Below are positions 44,270-53,974 of a stretch of 61,703 nucleotides of DNA, one piece after another (the first letter of the stretch is position 1; each line of letters opens with the position of its first letter). The stretch lies in contig JBHGBF010000008.1 of the NCBI GenBank assembly GCA_041946865.1, forward strand, positions 1 through 61,703, given 5' to 3'. The DNA comes from RPQK01 sp041946865 (GTDB lineage Bacteria; Acidobacteriota; UBA6911; RPQK01). The notes below the pieces were generated by a model. It saw nothing but the letters and a program-made list of their open reading frames with translations, was not told the DNA's origin and ran no database searches. The translations under genes and the position numbers were made by a program.

Positions 44270-44833
44270 TCAGAACGTCAGAAGCAGACCGCCGCTTAGT
44301 TCCAGGATGTTAAAGTTCTCTTTGTTGAGGTCGGGAGGCAGAGCAAGCAGCTCTATTCCATCGGGGATGTTGTAGTAACGGACATCGAAACGCAGGCCAA
44401 GCGGCCCGGCGATGTTCCTGACTTTCAATCCTCCGCCGGCATTCCAGGTCCAGGCACTGCGTACTCTGAACGTGGTATCACGCTGCCCGACGATCCCTCC
44501 GAATCCCAGAGTGGCGAACGGGACGAACCCGGCCACCGGCAACTGGACCAGGAAGTTCCCGTTCAGCATGTGAATCGTATCATCGAATGTCCCCAGCCTA
44601 TCCTTCAGGCCGGTCGCGGCGGTGTAGCCGAATTCCGTGCCCAGGACACCTAAGAATGACTGCCCGAGCCGAAACCCGAACGCGCTTCCGTTGTCGAAAT
44701 CGACCTGCGTCAGATCGCTCCCCGGGTCATAGAAGCCCACGAATCCTTCCACCTCTGTTTGAGCGAACGCCGCAGGGACTAAAGCGACAAAGACAACTGA
44801 CAGGACGGCAAGGGTTTTCATGTCTCTCATCAT
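44270..44833 (-). CDS. Outer-membrane beta-barrel protein
   Basis: A 187-residue protein with a signal peptide (LAVLSVVFVALVPAAFAQ) and alternating aromatic strands (VEGFVGFYDPGSD, FGFRLGQSFLGVLGTEFGY, FVPFATLGFGGIVG). It ends in LELSGGLLLTF with a terminal Phe. This is the small eight-strand OmpA/OmpW-like outer-membrane barrel type. Role unknown. The true start may be ATG 44821. Confidence 0.75.
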   Translation of the reverse strand: MMRDMKTLAVLSVVFVALVPAAFAQTEVEGFVGFYDPGSDLTQVDFDNGSAFGFRLGQSFLGVLGTEFGYTAATGLKDRLGTFDDTIHMLNGNFLVQLPVAGFVPFATLGFGGIVGQRDTTFRVRSAWTWNAGGGLKVRNIAGPLGLRFDVRYYNIPDGIELLALPPDLNKENFNILELSGGLLLTF

Positions 44834-44925
44834 ACCATCCGGTTCAGCGGGCTTAGCCCGGATTTCTCACAATTTGCGGTTGGCCGAAGCCATAGCGGGC
44901 CGGCTCAGGGCGAGAGGGGTCGCGG

Positions 44926-45756
44926 TCAGATGTCCTGGCGGCTGAGCAGGCGCCGGGCCACGACTAGCGGAGCAACGGCCCAGAATCCGAGAGCGAGGAG
45001 AAGCAGGGCGACACTGGCGGCGTTCCCTCCCAGGAACCTGACCAGAGCGGCCCCTGCCGGTCCAAAGATCTGTTCCCCGTTCAGGACGATCAGACTCGCG
45101 ACCCGAACCAGGTCAACCGGGTTGCCAAAAAGCGAGGCAAAGAGAAACGTATTGGCTGTTCTCTCCGGCAGCAGGAAGGTGACGCCGATGACGAGCAGGT
45201 CATAAAACAGGACGAAGAAGAACCAGACAAACAACGCAACGCCAAAAGCTACGGGCTTGCGCTTGCAGGCCAACGCGACTGCTGCCGAAAGGCTGAGGAA
45301 GACCATTGCGAGAGCCTGCGCGAGCAGGACCAGGAGGGGATAGCGCAGCAGGCCTTCGGCCCCGGCCTTGGCGGCAATGACCAGCCCCGCGACCCCGAAG
45401 CCAAGCAAGCTGGCCGCAAGGACCGCCGCAAAGAGACCGATGACCTTCCCCAGCAGGATCTCGGTGCGGGTTACGGGTTGAGAGAAGACCAGCTCCCCGG
45501 CGCTTCTCTCACTCGTCAGGCTCAATGTCCCCATGGTCAGGGAGACGAGCGGGACGATATACAAAACCAGGTTGAGCAGGCTTGCAGAAGTGCGGGTGAA
45601 CCCCTGAAAACCGAGCTCGGCAGCCGTCGCCAGTCCAAAATACGAAATGGCCAGCACCAAGGCGCCGAACACCAGGGCAAAGATCAAGATCCAGCGGTTG
45701 CGGATGTTGATCATCAGCTCGAGACGCGCCACTGTTCGGACAGAGATCAGGTTCAT
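44926..45756 (-). CDS. nosY: NosY-type ABC permease for NosZ maturation
   Basis: A 276-residue membrane protein with six helices and the ABC-2 permease pattern; SERSAGELVFSQPVTRTEI is the conserved loop after TM2. NosY forms the membrane channel of the NosDFY complex, which supplies copper or sulfur for the CuZ site of N2O reductase. It is the last gene of the minus-strand nos cluster, after nosL. Confidence 0.88.
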   Translation of the reverse strand: MNLISVRTVARLELMINIRNRWILIFALVFGALVLAISYFGLATAAELGFQGFTRTSASLLNLVLYIVPLVSLTMGTLSLTSERSAGELVFSQPVTRTEILLGKVIGLFAAVLAASLLGFGVAGLVIAAKAGAEGLLRYPLLVLLAQALAMVFLSLSAAVALACKRKPVAFGVALFVWFFFVLFYDLLVIGVTFLLPERTANTFLFASLFGNPVDLVRVASLIVLNGEQIFGPAGAALVRFLGGNAASVALLLLALGFWAVAPLVVARRLLSRQDI

Positions 45757-45808
45757 GGCTCGGCCTTCTAGTCAGTGCCACTAAGAAAAGGAAGCCGTTT
45801 GCGAGACG

Positions 45809-46258
45809 TCATCGGTGCGCCATACTCTTCATTACATCGGCGTAACTTGACACTTTTGCGTCGTACCTTGCGGCTGCCCGCTCGGCGTCGGACCGGTCTT
45901 TGAATGCGACGAGGCCGCTCGCCATAGGGGTTGATATGGCGCTGCTCCGCAGGAAGTACGCCTCTTTGACGTTCACCCATTCCCTTTTTTCGAAATCCAC
46001 TGCAAAAGCGGGGGGCTCGTCCCGTGTCGTGCGGTCCCTGATATCCGCGAGCAGACAGCCCAGATCATCGAATTTACGCGCCACACCGGCCTCCACCACG
46101 ATCTCGCCGGCAAAGCGCTTGTCGGAGATGGCCATTTTGCACCGGCTGCACATGTCCTCCGGATAGATCTCGACCGGTTCCAGTGTCGAGGAAATGCAGC
46201 CGGCGCTGCCCAAAACGATGGTGAACAGCAACGGCAACCAGAGGCGCTGAGCGCCCAT
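45809..46258 (-). CDS. nosL: NosL copper-binding lipoprotein
   Basis: A 149-residue lipoprotein with the lipobox LGSAGC. The mature part starts with YPEDMCSRCKMAISDKRFAG, whose MCxxCxM site binds copper as in NosL. NosL delivers Cu(I) to the NosDFY machine. The start is ATG 46258; the longer frame would add nine residues without a signal. It sits 16 bases after nosF. Confidence 0.9.
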   Translation of the reverse strand: MGAQRLWLPLLFTIVLGSAGCISSTLEPVEIYPEDMCSRCKMAISDKRFAGEIVVEAGVARKFDDLGCLLADIRDRTTRDEPPAFAVDFEKREWVNVKEAYFLRSSAISTPMASGLVAFKDRSDAERAAARYDAKVSSYADVMKSMAHR

Positions 46259-46274
46259 AAGAGATCCCTTCCGC

Positions 46275-47180
46275 CTACAAACCACGCAAGTAGGTCAAGT
46301 AGAAATCCTCCAGCGACGGGTCCTGCGTCGTGAATTCCAGAATTTGAGCGCCGGCCTGCTGCAGGGCTTTGAGGATTCTCAGCCGTCGCTCCGGCACTGA
46401 CGTGACAACCAGGCGCTCACCCTCCAGTGTCACGTCCTGGGCGCCGGCCGCACGGGCCACGTCAACCAGCCTGCAATCCAAATGTTGAATGGCCACTCGC
46501 ATCTTCGACTCCCGGTTAAGCTTTTCCCTGAGGCCGTCGACGGTCTGGACCGAAGCCAGCCGGCCGCCGACAAAGATCCCGACCCGGTCAGCCAGCTGTT
46601 CGACGTCCGCCAGCATGTGCGAGGAGAAAACGATCGTTCTCCCCTTGGCTTTGAGCTCGAGCAGAAAGCGGCGAAAGCGCACCGCCCCTTCCGGATCGAG
46701 ATTGATCATCGGCTCATCGAGGATCAGGAGAGGAGTATCGGGGAGACAGGCCACCAGCAGTCCCAACCGCTGCAGCAGACCTCCGGAAAGGGTGCTGACG
46801 GGCTTGTCCGCCAGGCCGTTGAACTCGAAGTGCGTTGCGGCTGCCACCTGCGAGAAGCGTCCCGCCTGGGTCCGGCGGAGAGCGCCGTAGAATTCCGCCA
46901 CTTCCCGCACGGTAAGGTTATCCGGAAAGCTGACACGTTGCGGGAGGTAGCTGAGAAGGCGCCGCGCCTCGCGGGGTTGCCTCTGAATATCGATGCCGTC
47001 GATCAGGATCTGCCCTGAAGTCGGTACGGAAAGCCCGACCAGGCATTTCAGAGTCGTAGTCTTCCCGCTTCCATTCGGACCGAGAAGCGCAAAGGTTTCG
47101 CCGGCGCGGATCTCGAGCGACACATCACGAATGGCCTGGAATTCGCCGAATGCCTTGCTGAGACCGGTAATCCTGATCAT
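46275..47180 (-). CDS. nosF: NosF ABC ATPase
   Basis: A 301-residue ATPase with LLGPNGSGKTTTLKCLVG (Walker A), LSGGLLQRLGLLVA (signature) and LLILDEPMINLDPEG (Walker B). It powers NosDFY, which helps build the CuZ site of NosZ. ATG 47180 overlaps the nosD stop as ATGA, which supports this start over the TTG five codons upstream and indicates coupled translation. Confidence 0.9.
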   Translation of the reverse strand: MIRITGLSKAFGEFQAIRDVSLEIRAGETFALLGPNGSGKTTTLKCLVGLSVPTSGQILIDGIDIQRQPREARRLLSYLPQRVSFPDNLTVREVAEFYGALRRTQAGRFSQVAAATHFEFNGLADKPVSTLSGGLLQRLGLLVACLPDTPLLILDEPMINLDPEGAVRFRRFLLELKAKGRTIVFSSHMLADVEQLADRVGIFVGGRLASVQTVDGLREKLNRESKMRVAIQHLDCRLVDVARAAGAQDVTLEGERLVVTSVPERRLRILKALQQAGAQILEFTTQDPSLEDFYLTYLRGL

Positions 47181-48601
47181 CGCCGGCGCCCCCAACGGAT
47201 TGTTTGTACGGCTCCCGAGAGCATGAGCGCCGAGATGACAGCCAGAAGCGATTGCGACTTGATGTCCGCGCCCCGACGCCCCTGTGATTCAAAGCTGATC
47301 GGGACCGGCTTCATCAAGGGGCACGGGTCGCTCACGGACGGACCATGAATCAGCGGGACGATCGTTTCGGCCGTCGCGATGCCCTGAGCAGCCGGGCTTT
47401 CCAGGTACAGACGAAGCCGCGGATGATTTCCTTCCATGTACTCGAACACGTTCTGTACGCGATGCGGGATGTCCCCGATCCCGTTCGCGTCCAGGTCATA
47501 GCCGCTGTAGTCGCTCCAGTAATTCCCCTTCCCGCCTTCCGCCCATATCGTGGAGGTCCAGCTACCGATCAGCTGAAGCGGGCTTAGGTTCTGAATGAAG
47601 TTGTTGCCGGCGAACAGGTTTTTCTCGGCGCTGCTGAACATTTCCAGAGCAACGTCATTCTCGCCGATGACATTGTTCCGAAACACGCTCGTCCGCAGCG
47701 CTTCCATGAAAATGCCGGTCGCGTTGTCGACGATCACGTTCCGCTCCGCCAGGCAGCGTTCGCAATCTTGAAAAAGGATGCCGAACGAGCTGAACCCCCG
47801 ATTGTGAACAAAGGCGTTACGGCGGAACTGGATATCGGACGAGTACATGATGGCAGCGCCCGCTATGCCGTGACTGAAAACGTTGTCTTCGAAGGTGTTC
47901 CGATCCGAGAACATGTAGTGAACGCCATAGCGGACGCGAAAGACGCGGTTTCGGCGTATTTGATTTCCAGGACTGCTCTGGATGTATAAGCCGTCCCTCG
48001 CATCGAAGATCGTGTTGTCTTCGACAATGTTGTCGGGAGAGTCCCAGAAATGAAGTCCCGCTCCCCGTTCCCCGAGCTCCAGCTGAGGACGCCCGCTGAT
48101 GGTGTTGTTGCGGATGACCGTCTCCCTGGCTCGCAACAGGTAGATACCAAAGAGAACGTCGCGAAGCCGGTTGTCTTCCAGGACTGCCGATCGGGACCTG
48201 ACCAGAATCCCCGAATCCTCGGCCTGCAAGTCGCCGCCCGAATGCTCGATAACCAGGCCGCGAACCTCGCAGGAATCCGCGCTGATCACAATGGTGCTCC
48301 CCTGCCCGGTTCCCCGGATGATCGGTCGTCCGACTCCCTCCAGCTTGACCGTTTTCTTCAGAAGAAGGTTTTCGTTGTACGTGCCTGGATAGATCCGGAC
48401 CACAGCCCCGGGGTGAGCGGCCTCGAGCGCAGCCTGAACGGTCGAATAGCGGGTCACACTACCCACAATTTCGACACGCGGCAGCGGCGCCGCGGCCAGA
48501 ACGCTGAAAAGCCACAGAGCGACCAGCAGACCTGGGAGGACAAACACCCCGCCGGTACCGGCCGGATGCCCGAGTTCCCGTCTTTTAGGGTGCGTACCCA
48601 A
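47177..48601 (-). CDS. nosD: NosD periplasmic copper-maturation protein
   Basis: A 474-residue secreted protein: a hydrophobic export segment, then a right-handed beta helix made of repeated NxI/NxF turns (TVIRNNTISG, NIVEDNTIFDARDGLYI, NQIRRNRVFRVRYGVHYMF). The C-terminal helix near SLLAVISALMLSGA anchors it to the membrane. NosD works with NosF and NosY on the copper site of N2O reductase. The start is TTG 48601, overlapping the upstream gene by 17 bases; GTG 48547 at the signal peptide is an alternative. Confidence 0.88.
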   Translation of the reverse strand: MGTHPKRRELGHPAGTGGVFVLPGLLVALWLFSVLAAAPLPRVEIVGSVTRYSTVQAALEAAHPGAVVRIYPGTYNENLLLKKTVKLEGVGRPIIRGTGQGSTIVISADSCEVRGLVIEHSGGDLQAEDSGILVRSRSAVLEDNRLRDVLFGIYLLRARETVIRNNTISGRPQLELGERGAGLHFWDSPDNIVEDNTIFDARDGLYIQSSPGNQIRRNRVFRVRYGVHYMFSDRNTFEDNVFSHGIAGAAIMYSSDIQFRRNAFVHNRGFSSFGILFQDCERCLAERNVIVDNATGIFMEALRTSVFRNNVIGENDVALEMFSSAEKNLFAGNNFIQNLSPLQLIGSWTSTIWAEGGKGNYWSDYSGYDLDANGIGDIPHRVQNVFEYMEGNHPRLRLYLESPAAQGIATAETIVPLIHGPSVSDPCPLMKPVPISFESQGRRGADIKSQSLLAVISALMLSGAVQTIRWGRRR

Positions 48602-49253
48602 GCTTCTTGTCTCCTACGCTAGAAGAAACAGGCGCCGGGTACTGCCAGGAAAAGAAGACGGCCAGCATGAGCAGGATCGAAAAGGCCACCAGCGCGTAAG
48701 CCGCCACGTCCGGATAGCTCTCCACCGTGAAATTCGCGATGACTTTCTGGCCGAAAACCGGCGGGGTGAACGGCTCGATCTTGATCGCCGCCGTCGGCTC
48801 CAGATTGTGGCCATACGTATACAGCCTGTTATAGAAGCTCCAGAGTGAAAACAGCCCGAAGTAAACGAACAGAACCAGGACGTCCACCAGGTTGGCCATC
48901 TTTCCCAGGACGGCAGCCCGGAGCGCGAGAAGCATCAGCCCGCCGATGACAAGCGGCAACCAGGTAAACTCGCCGAAGTCGCTTTCCAGCAGCGGGCGCA
49001 TGCCGATGTAGTGATTGAGCGAATTGATCTCCCGCAGATCGTCCCGGTTCGGTGACATTCCTCCTTCCAGTTTGTAGGTGTAGATATTCAGGACCAGGCC
49101 GTCGGTGTACTGGTTCGAGTAGAAGACCATGAACCAGAGGGGAGAAACATAACTGACCATCAGGACCAGCACAGCGAGGACAATCAGCACCCGGCTGGTC
49201 GCCGTTAACGAAAGGTCGAAGAACGAGTTTGTTTTTGTCAGGAGCGCTTGCAT
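48585..49253 (-). CDS. nosB: NosB-like membrane protein of clade II nos clusters
   Basis: A 222-residue membrane protein with about four helices (VLIVLAVLVLMVSYVSPLWF, LPLVIGGLMLLALRAAVLG, VLVLFVYFGLFSLWSFY, YALVAFSILLMLAVFF). HYIGMRPLLE lies in the loop after TM1. It sits directly downstream of nosZ and before nosD, the place of nosB in clade II N2O reductase clusters such as that of Wolinella. The identification rests on position and topology. ATG 49253 has GAGG seven bases before. Confidence 0.7.
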   Translation of the reverse strand: MQALLTKTNSFFDLSLTATSRVLIVLAVLVLMVSYVSPLWFMVFYSNQYTDGLVLNIYTYKLEGGMSPNRDDLREINSLNHYIGMRPLLESDFGEFTWLPLVIGGLMLLALRAAVLGKMANLVDVLVLFVYFGLFSLWSFYNRLYTYGHNLEPTAAIKIEPFTPPVFGQKVIANFTVESYPDVAAYALVAFSILLMLAVFFSWQYPAPVSSSVGDKKLGYAP

Positions 49254-49355
49254 GATCAGGCCTCTAGTAATGGCGAAAGGGCCGCCGGCGGGCAAAGAAA
49301 TTGAAAAACGTCAATCCGGCAGCCCGGTGGCAGCCCTGTCACCTTCATCTACCGG

Positions 49356-51278
49356 CTACTTCAGCGCCAGCTGCCGTACGCCGCTGGACGGCTCGGTTTT
49401 TGTCAGCTGACCCTGGGGCGGTTTCCCGCCACCTACCAGCAGGTATCCCTGCATTTCCTGGTGGAGGGCCGAGCAGAAATTCGTGCAGTAGAACGGGAAG
49501 ACACCCGGTTTGTTCGCCACAAACTCGATGACTTTGGTTTCCCCCGGATCGACAACCACGTTGATGTTGTACTCGTTCAAGCCGAAACCGTGCAGCTCGT
49601 CAGTTGTCTGTTCGATGTTCGTCAGATAAATGGTCACGCGGTCACCCTGCTTCACCTCGATCTTGTTCGGCTCGAAGCTGCTGCGGACCGCCAACATAAA
49701 GACATTGACGTTATTGCCTTTGCGTTCCACGCGCGCATCCTTGACATCCCAGATGGCGTTCGGGTTCTTGTTCTCGGCCTTCTGATACACCTCGATAGCC
49801 TTGATCTTGTCCGCCTTGATGATCTGCGCATAGTGCGGCTCGGGCTCCGTATACGCTTCGTAGAGCATCTTCATCTTCTCGCCGCTAACATCGATCAACT
49901 GGGAGGATTCGGGTTGTGAGGGACCGACGGTCAGATGCCTGCCGTGGGACAGCTTGTTAAGCGCCACCAGGTACTTGCCGTCGGGAGCGACAGTGTCCCC
50001 CTCGGCCGCGGTCAAATGACCGATGTTGTAGGTTACCGGGATCTTGTCGACCACTTCCCAGGTGCCCAGCTTCCACTTGGCCACCGCGCTCTCTACGAAC
50101 AAGCTGGTGTAGGCAAAACCTCGGTCGTCGAATTGGGTGTGAAGAGGCCCAAGCCCGACGTTGACCTCTGCATCCCTGATGCTTTCGTATCTGAGCACCG
50201 GGACTCCGTCTTCCTGCCCGGTGAAGTCCTTCTTGGCAATCGCGGTCTTTATCTTCTCGAAATTGAAAGCGGTCGTGATCGACTGTAGCTTCCCGCTGCC
50301 GATGATGTACTTCCCGTCCGGGCTGATATCGACTCCGTGCGGGCTCTTGCTGCAGGGGAGGAAATAGACGACCCCCTGAACTTCTTTGGGGTCAATCACC
50401 TTGACGCCATCGATCGTCTTGGTCTTGCCGTCTTTGACTGCCTTTTCCGCCGCCCTCCAGTCGACTGCGGCGATGTAGTCGCGATCTTTCTGGGTGGCCG
50501 TCACCTCAAGCTTTCCGGTCGCCCGCTCGGCGTTATAGCAGGTCCAGAACGCCCAGCCTTCGCTGGCCATCTTGCCCGCGTCACCCAGGTCGTAATCGAA
50601 CGGCGGCATCAGGATCTCCCAGCCCAGGGCCATATGGCCGGTCTTCGGATCGACCGAGATCCCCGCGACCACACCCTTGTATTGGGACGCGTAGCTCTCG
50701 AGCGGCGCCACGGTTCCTTTGGGCAGCGGGATTGAGAAACGGGAAGCAGCCAGGATGTATTCGGTGTTGGGCGTGACGAACGTTGAGCCGTGGTTGCCGG
50801 AAACGTTCGGGATGGGACCAAGGATCTGCCTGGTTTTGAAGTCCCTCAGATCGATTCGAGCTACGCGGTTGTTGGCGTTGTCATTTATAAAGAGCCACCG
50901 GCCGTCGTAGTCTCCCTTGGTTTCGCTGAGAGCGGGGTGGTGGGCATCGCCCCAGGTGTAACCGCCCAGCATTTCCTTCGTTTCTTTGTCGAATCCATAA
51001 CCGGTGGCCGGATAGGGGGCAAAGACCGGGATGGTACAAATATGGCGCATGGAGGGCACTCCGGCCACGTAAATCTGCCCCGAATGTCCACCGGAGTAGA
51101 ACAAGTAGTACTGATCGACATCACCAGGCGCAACATAGCTCGCGACTGCGGCTTCTGCAGCGCCTGTCCGTTGCTGAACGCGGGTCTTGCTTCCACAGCT
51201 CACCGGGAGCAGCAGTAGGGCCAGGATACAGCCTGCTCCGACGATAACCCAGGTGAACCGTCTCATCTTGGTTTTCAT
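49356..51278 (-). CDS. nosZ: Nitrous oxide reductase, clade II (Sec-type)
   Basis: A 640-residue copper enzyme that reduces N2O to N2. The CuA site is complete: His563 (DELHGFG), Cys598 and Cys602 (FYCTNFC), His606 and Met609 (LHQEMQG). CuZ histidines are in GDAHHP and further along the propeller. The signal peptide is a Sec-type one ending in the lipobox LPVSC, without a proper Tat motif, which marks clade II. AAGGAGG lies five bases before ATG 51278. Genes for its electron supply precede it in the same cluster, and maturation genes follow. Confidence 0.96.
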   Translation of the reverse strand: MKTKMRRFTWVIVGAGCILALLLLPVSCGSKTRVQQRTGAAEAAVASYVAPGDVDQYYLFYSGGHSGQIYVAGVPSMRHICTIPVFAPYPATGYGFDKETKEMLGGYTWGDAHHPALSETKGDYDGRWLFINDNANNRVARIDLRDFKTRQILGPIPNVSGNHGSTFVTPNTEYILAASRFSIPLPKGTVAPLESYASQYKGVVAGISVDPKTGHMALGWEILMPPFDYDLGDAGKMASEGWAFWTCYNAERATGKLEVTATQKDRDYIAAVDWRAAEKAVKDGKTKTIDGVKVIDPKEVQGVVYFLPCSKSPHGVDISPDGKYIIGSGKLQSITTAFNFEKIKTAIAKKDFTGQEDGVPVLRYESIRDAEVNVGLGPLHTQFDDRGFAYTSLFVESAVAKWKLGTWEVVDKIPVTYNIGHLTAAEGDTVAPDGKYLVALNKLSHGRHLTVGPSQPESSQLIDVSGEKMKMLYEAYTEPEPHYAQIIKADKIKAIEVYQKAENKNPNAIWDVKDARVERKGNNVNVFMLAVRSSFEPNKIEVKQGDRVTIYLTNIEQTTDELHGFGLNEYNINVVVDPGETKVIEFVANKPGVFPFYCTNFCSALHQEMQGYLLVGGGKPPQGQLTKTEPSSGVRQLALK

Positions 51279-51342
51279 GTCGGCCTCCTTAATGGACGCG
51301 AGTCTGGGAGCACAGGCGGGATGCCGTAGCGCTCCCAGGAGC

Positions 51343-52530
51343 TCAATTCCTCGATTTATCGGTCAACTGCGCACTCTTCTTCTCGTACGCATACTTCAGT
51401 TTCTGGATCACCTCCCGCTTTTCGTCAGGTGAGAGTTGAATCTGCGTAGCCAGGACGACAGACATCGTCCCGGTCGGATTCATCAAGAAGTCCTCAAGCG
51501 TCTTGCCAAAACGGCTTTGGACATCCACCACGGCTTCGCTCAGGTCCGGGCCGATCTTGGCCGCCGATTCGATGCCCAGGGTGCTGACCGAGTGGCAGAT
51601 GAAGCAGCCCTTCTTCACAAAGAAGGCGCCTTCCCCCTCCATCATCTCGCGTTCCTTCTCCACTTCCTCCGGCGTCAGCTGATCGGCGAGAGTCACACCG
51701 GGAAAATAACGGGCCGGCAGCTCAGTCCGTTTCCAGCTGAGCACCAGCAGAGTCAGGGCCTGCGCATCGGCGCTCGAGAAGTTGAAATGGGGCATCACGG
51801 TTTCAGGCACGAGCGATTTGGGATCCTGCAGATGAGCCACGTGCCAGGCAAACGCGGAATTGACTCCCGATATTCTCGAGTAATCGTACTGCTCGGGAGA
51901 TTTGTCTCCCACGAACGTGAGATCGGGGCCGATCTGCCCGCCTCGTCCGTTGATGACGTGACAGGCCCGACACCCCTTCTCCTGGACCAACTGCTTGGCG
52001 CGGTTGATGAAATCGGCGCCCTTGGTTTCGCGTTCGTAGCGATGGCACTCGTTGCACCGCATTTGCAACATGGCCTTTTTGTCCCGGACCAGGTAGATCT
52101 CGCTCAATTCGTTACCGAGCAGGGGCTCCTCCCAGTGCTCGACAAGGCCGTGCGCTGATTCGAAGCTGGCGGCGTATCCCTGGCCGCCGTGACAGGTGGT
52201 ACAGCCGAAGCGCGCCAGAGGGTGAACCCGGACGACCTCGACTGGATGAGAGCGATAGGGGTTCGGCTCGTTCTCCAGTCCTTTCCACTCCATCCCCTGG
52301 TGGCAGGTCGTGCAACGATCGACCCTGCCCAAATCGCGCAGCCAGATTTGCTGAAGGCCTCGGGGAACGGCTGCCGCCCGTTCTTCACCGAATCTCCGGG
52401 CAATCAAATCCCGGAACTCAGCCTGGTAAGCTCGCCATTCGGAGTTCCATGCGCTCCAGATCAGAAACCCGGTGATCACCGCTATTACCACACCGAACCC
52501 ACAGAGCCAGATGAAGTCTTTGCGAAACAC
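51343..52530 (-). CDS. Membrane-anchored pentaheme cytochrome c
   Basis: A 395-residue cytochrome with an N-terminal membrane helix (about 7-26) and five heme sites: CTTCH at 73 and 110, CNECH at 159, CRACH at 187 and CFICH at 309. Met residues near TVMPHFN and later could serve as axial ligands. It lies between the bc-type cytochrome b and NosZ and probably carries electrons from that complex to the NosZ CuA site. The GTG start has GGGAGG seven bases upstream. Confidence 0.9.
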   Translation of the reverse strand: MFRKDFIWLCGFGVVIAVITGFLIWSAWNSEWRAYQAEFRDLIARRFGEERAAAVPRGLQQIWLRDLGRVDRCTTCHQGMEWKGLENEPNPYRSHPVEVVRVHPLARFGCTTCHGGQGYAASFESAHGLVEHWEEPLLGNELSEIYLVRDKKAMLQMRCNECHRYERETKGADFINRAKQLVQEKGCRACHVINGRGGQIGPDLTFVGDKSPEQYDYSRISGVNSAFAWHVAHLQDPKSLVPETVMPHFNFSSADAQALTLLVLSWKRTELPARYFPGVTLADQLTPEEVEKEREMMEGEGAFFVKKGCFICHSVSTLGIESAAKIGPDLSEAVVDVQSRFGKTLEDFLMNPTGTMSVVLATQIQLSPDEKREVIQKLKYAYEKKSAQLTDKSRN

Positions 52531-52542
52531 TGGATGCCTCCC

Positions 52543-53865
52543 TCAGAACTTGCGTGGCAACTCGGGCCAGCTTTCCCATGGCCAGTAAATGTTCCAGTAA
52601 GGACCGCGCAGGTAAGTGCCGACAACTGTCAGAAGCAGGACGATAACGACGACGACCAGGAAGATCAGATTGGCTTTTCGCCGCTCGCGGCCCCACCAAA
52701 GGCCAACCGCCTGAACCGGCGATCTGTCGAGGTACGGGGCCGCCAGAAGCGCGAGAATGACCAGCCCGGGGATGATTATTCCGCCGACAAGGGCGCCGTT
52801 AATAGTCACCCCACCGACATTGACCGTCGTGTCTGTCACCAGTTCCTGCAGCCACAGGAAATACCAGGGTGCTTTAGCTGGATTGGGCGTCACACTTGGG
52901 TTGGCCGCTTCCTCGAGCGGCGCCGGCAAGAGCAGGGCAAGCAGTGCCACGACGGCAAAAGTCGCCAGGGTGACGAGCGCGAGACGCCGGGTCAAATGGG
53001 GCGACGATTCAACTGTATGCTCGTCTTCGTTGACCAGAGCAGTCCGGACTTGAACGGTGACGCCGGCGGTAAGCCCAAGAAGCGAATAGGTCTTGCGGGG
53101 ATTCGGTGGAACCTCCCGTGACTTCTGCTCGAGCGCCAGGTGGTCGACGCACGCCAATCCGCCGTCTTTGCGGACCCGCCAGAGATGGTACGAAACGAGC
53201 AGAAGGACGGCCAGAGGCAGGAAAAAGCAGTGCAGGACATAAAAACGGATCAGAGTCCCCTGGCCGATCGTCGTTCCGCCCAAGAGAATGAAACGTGAGG
53301 GCTCTCCCAAGACCGGGGCGGCCTGAGCGATGTTGGTTCCCACCGTGATGGCCCAGTAGGCCAGCTGGTCCCAGGGGAGCAGATACCCGGTGAAAGAAAG
53401 CAGCAGCGTCAATAACAGCAGCGCGACACCGACCATCCAGTTGAGCGGCCGGTTCTGCAAACCCGGCTGGGTGTTCCGGTAGGCGCCGGTGAGGAAAACC
53501 CGAACCATGTGAAGGAACACTGCGGCCACCATCAGGTGAGCGCTAATCCGGTGAACGGCTCGCAGGAACCACCCGTAGGAAACCGCGAACTCCAGATCTT
53601 TGACCGACAGGTAAGCGCGCTCTACCGACGGGACGTACAGAAACATCAATATCACGCCGGTAACGCTGAGAATCCCGAACAGCACGGCCGAGATCGTCCC
53701 CAGCCAGAAAGAATACCGCCAGGAAAGGCTCTGCTTGGAGACCTTCGCGGGGAACCAGTGCAGCAGGAAATTGCGGACGACCGCATCTCCAGCCTCGCGT
53801 GAGCTGGTCGGTTTCCATGTCCAACTGATTTTGTTCCAGGTGGTCCGTTTGCTGGTTGTGTCCAT
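52543..53865 (-). CDS. Cytochrome b of a bc/b6f-type complex
   Basis: A 440-residue membrane protein joining cytochrome b (b6-like) and the subunit IV-like C-terminal part in one chain. Heme-ligand histidines are in RAVHRISAHLMVAAVFLHM and FYVLHCFFLPL..VSYHLW. The QoxS region reads PAKAPWYFLWLQEL, a variant of the PEWY motif. It oxidises quinol with the Rieske protein encoded just upstream and passes electrons to the pentaheme cytochrome. ATG 53865 is preferred to the GTG-like upstream frame. Confidence 0.9.
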   Translation of the reverse strand: MDTTSKRTTWNKISWTWKPTSSREAGDAVVRNFLLHWFPAKVSKQSLSWRYSFWLGTISAVLFGILSVTGVILMFLYVPSVERAYLSVKDLEFAVSYGWFLRAVHRISAHLMVAAVFLHMVRVFLTGAYRNTQPGLQNRPLNWMVGVALLLLTLLLSFTGYLLPWDQLAYWAITVGTNIAQAAPVLGEPSRFILLGGTTIGQGTLIRFYVLHCFFLPLAVLLLVSYHLWRVRKDGGLACVDHLALEQKSREVPPNPRKTYSLLGLTAGVTVQVRTALVNEDEHTVESSPHLTRRLALVTLATFAVVALLALLLPAPLEEAANPSVTPNPAKAPWYFLWLQELVTDTTVNVGGVTINGALVGGIIIPGLVILALLAAPYLDRSPVQAVGLWWGRERRKANLIFLVVVVIVLLLTVVGTYLRGPYWNIYWPWESWPELPRKF

Positions 53866-53974
53866 GGCGCATCCTCGTTTCAAAGTAGTGGACGAAGGAC
53901 ACAGTGGACGACGCGGACTCGAGTCGTCGATTCGCGCCGTCCCTTTCGTCCCAACAGCCTGACGACTTTCGGTT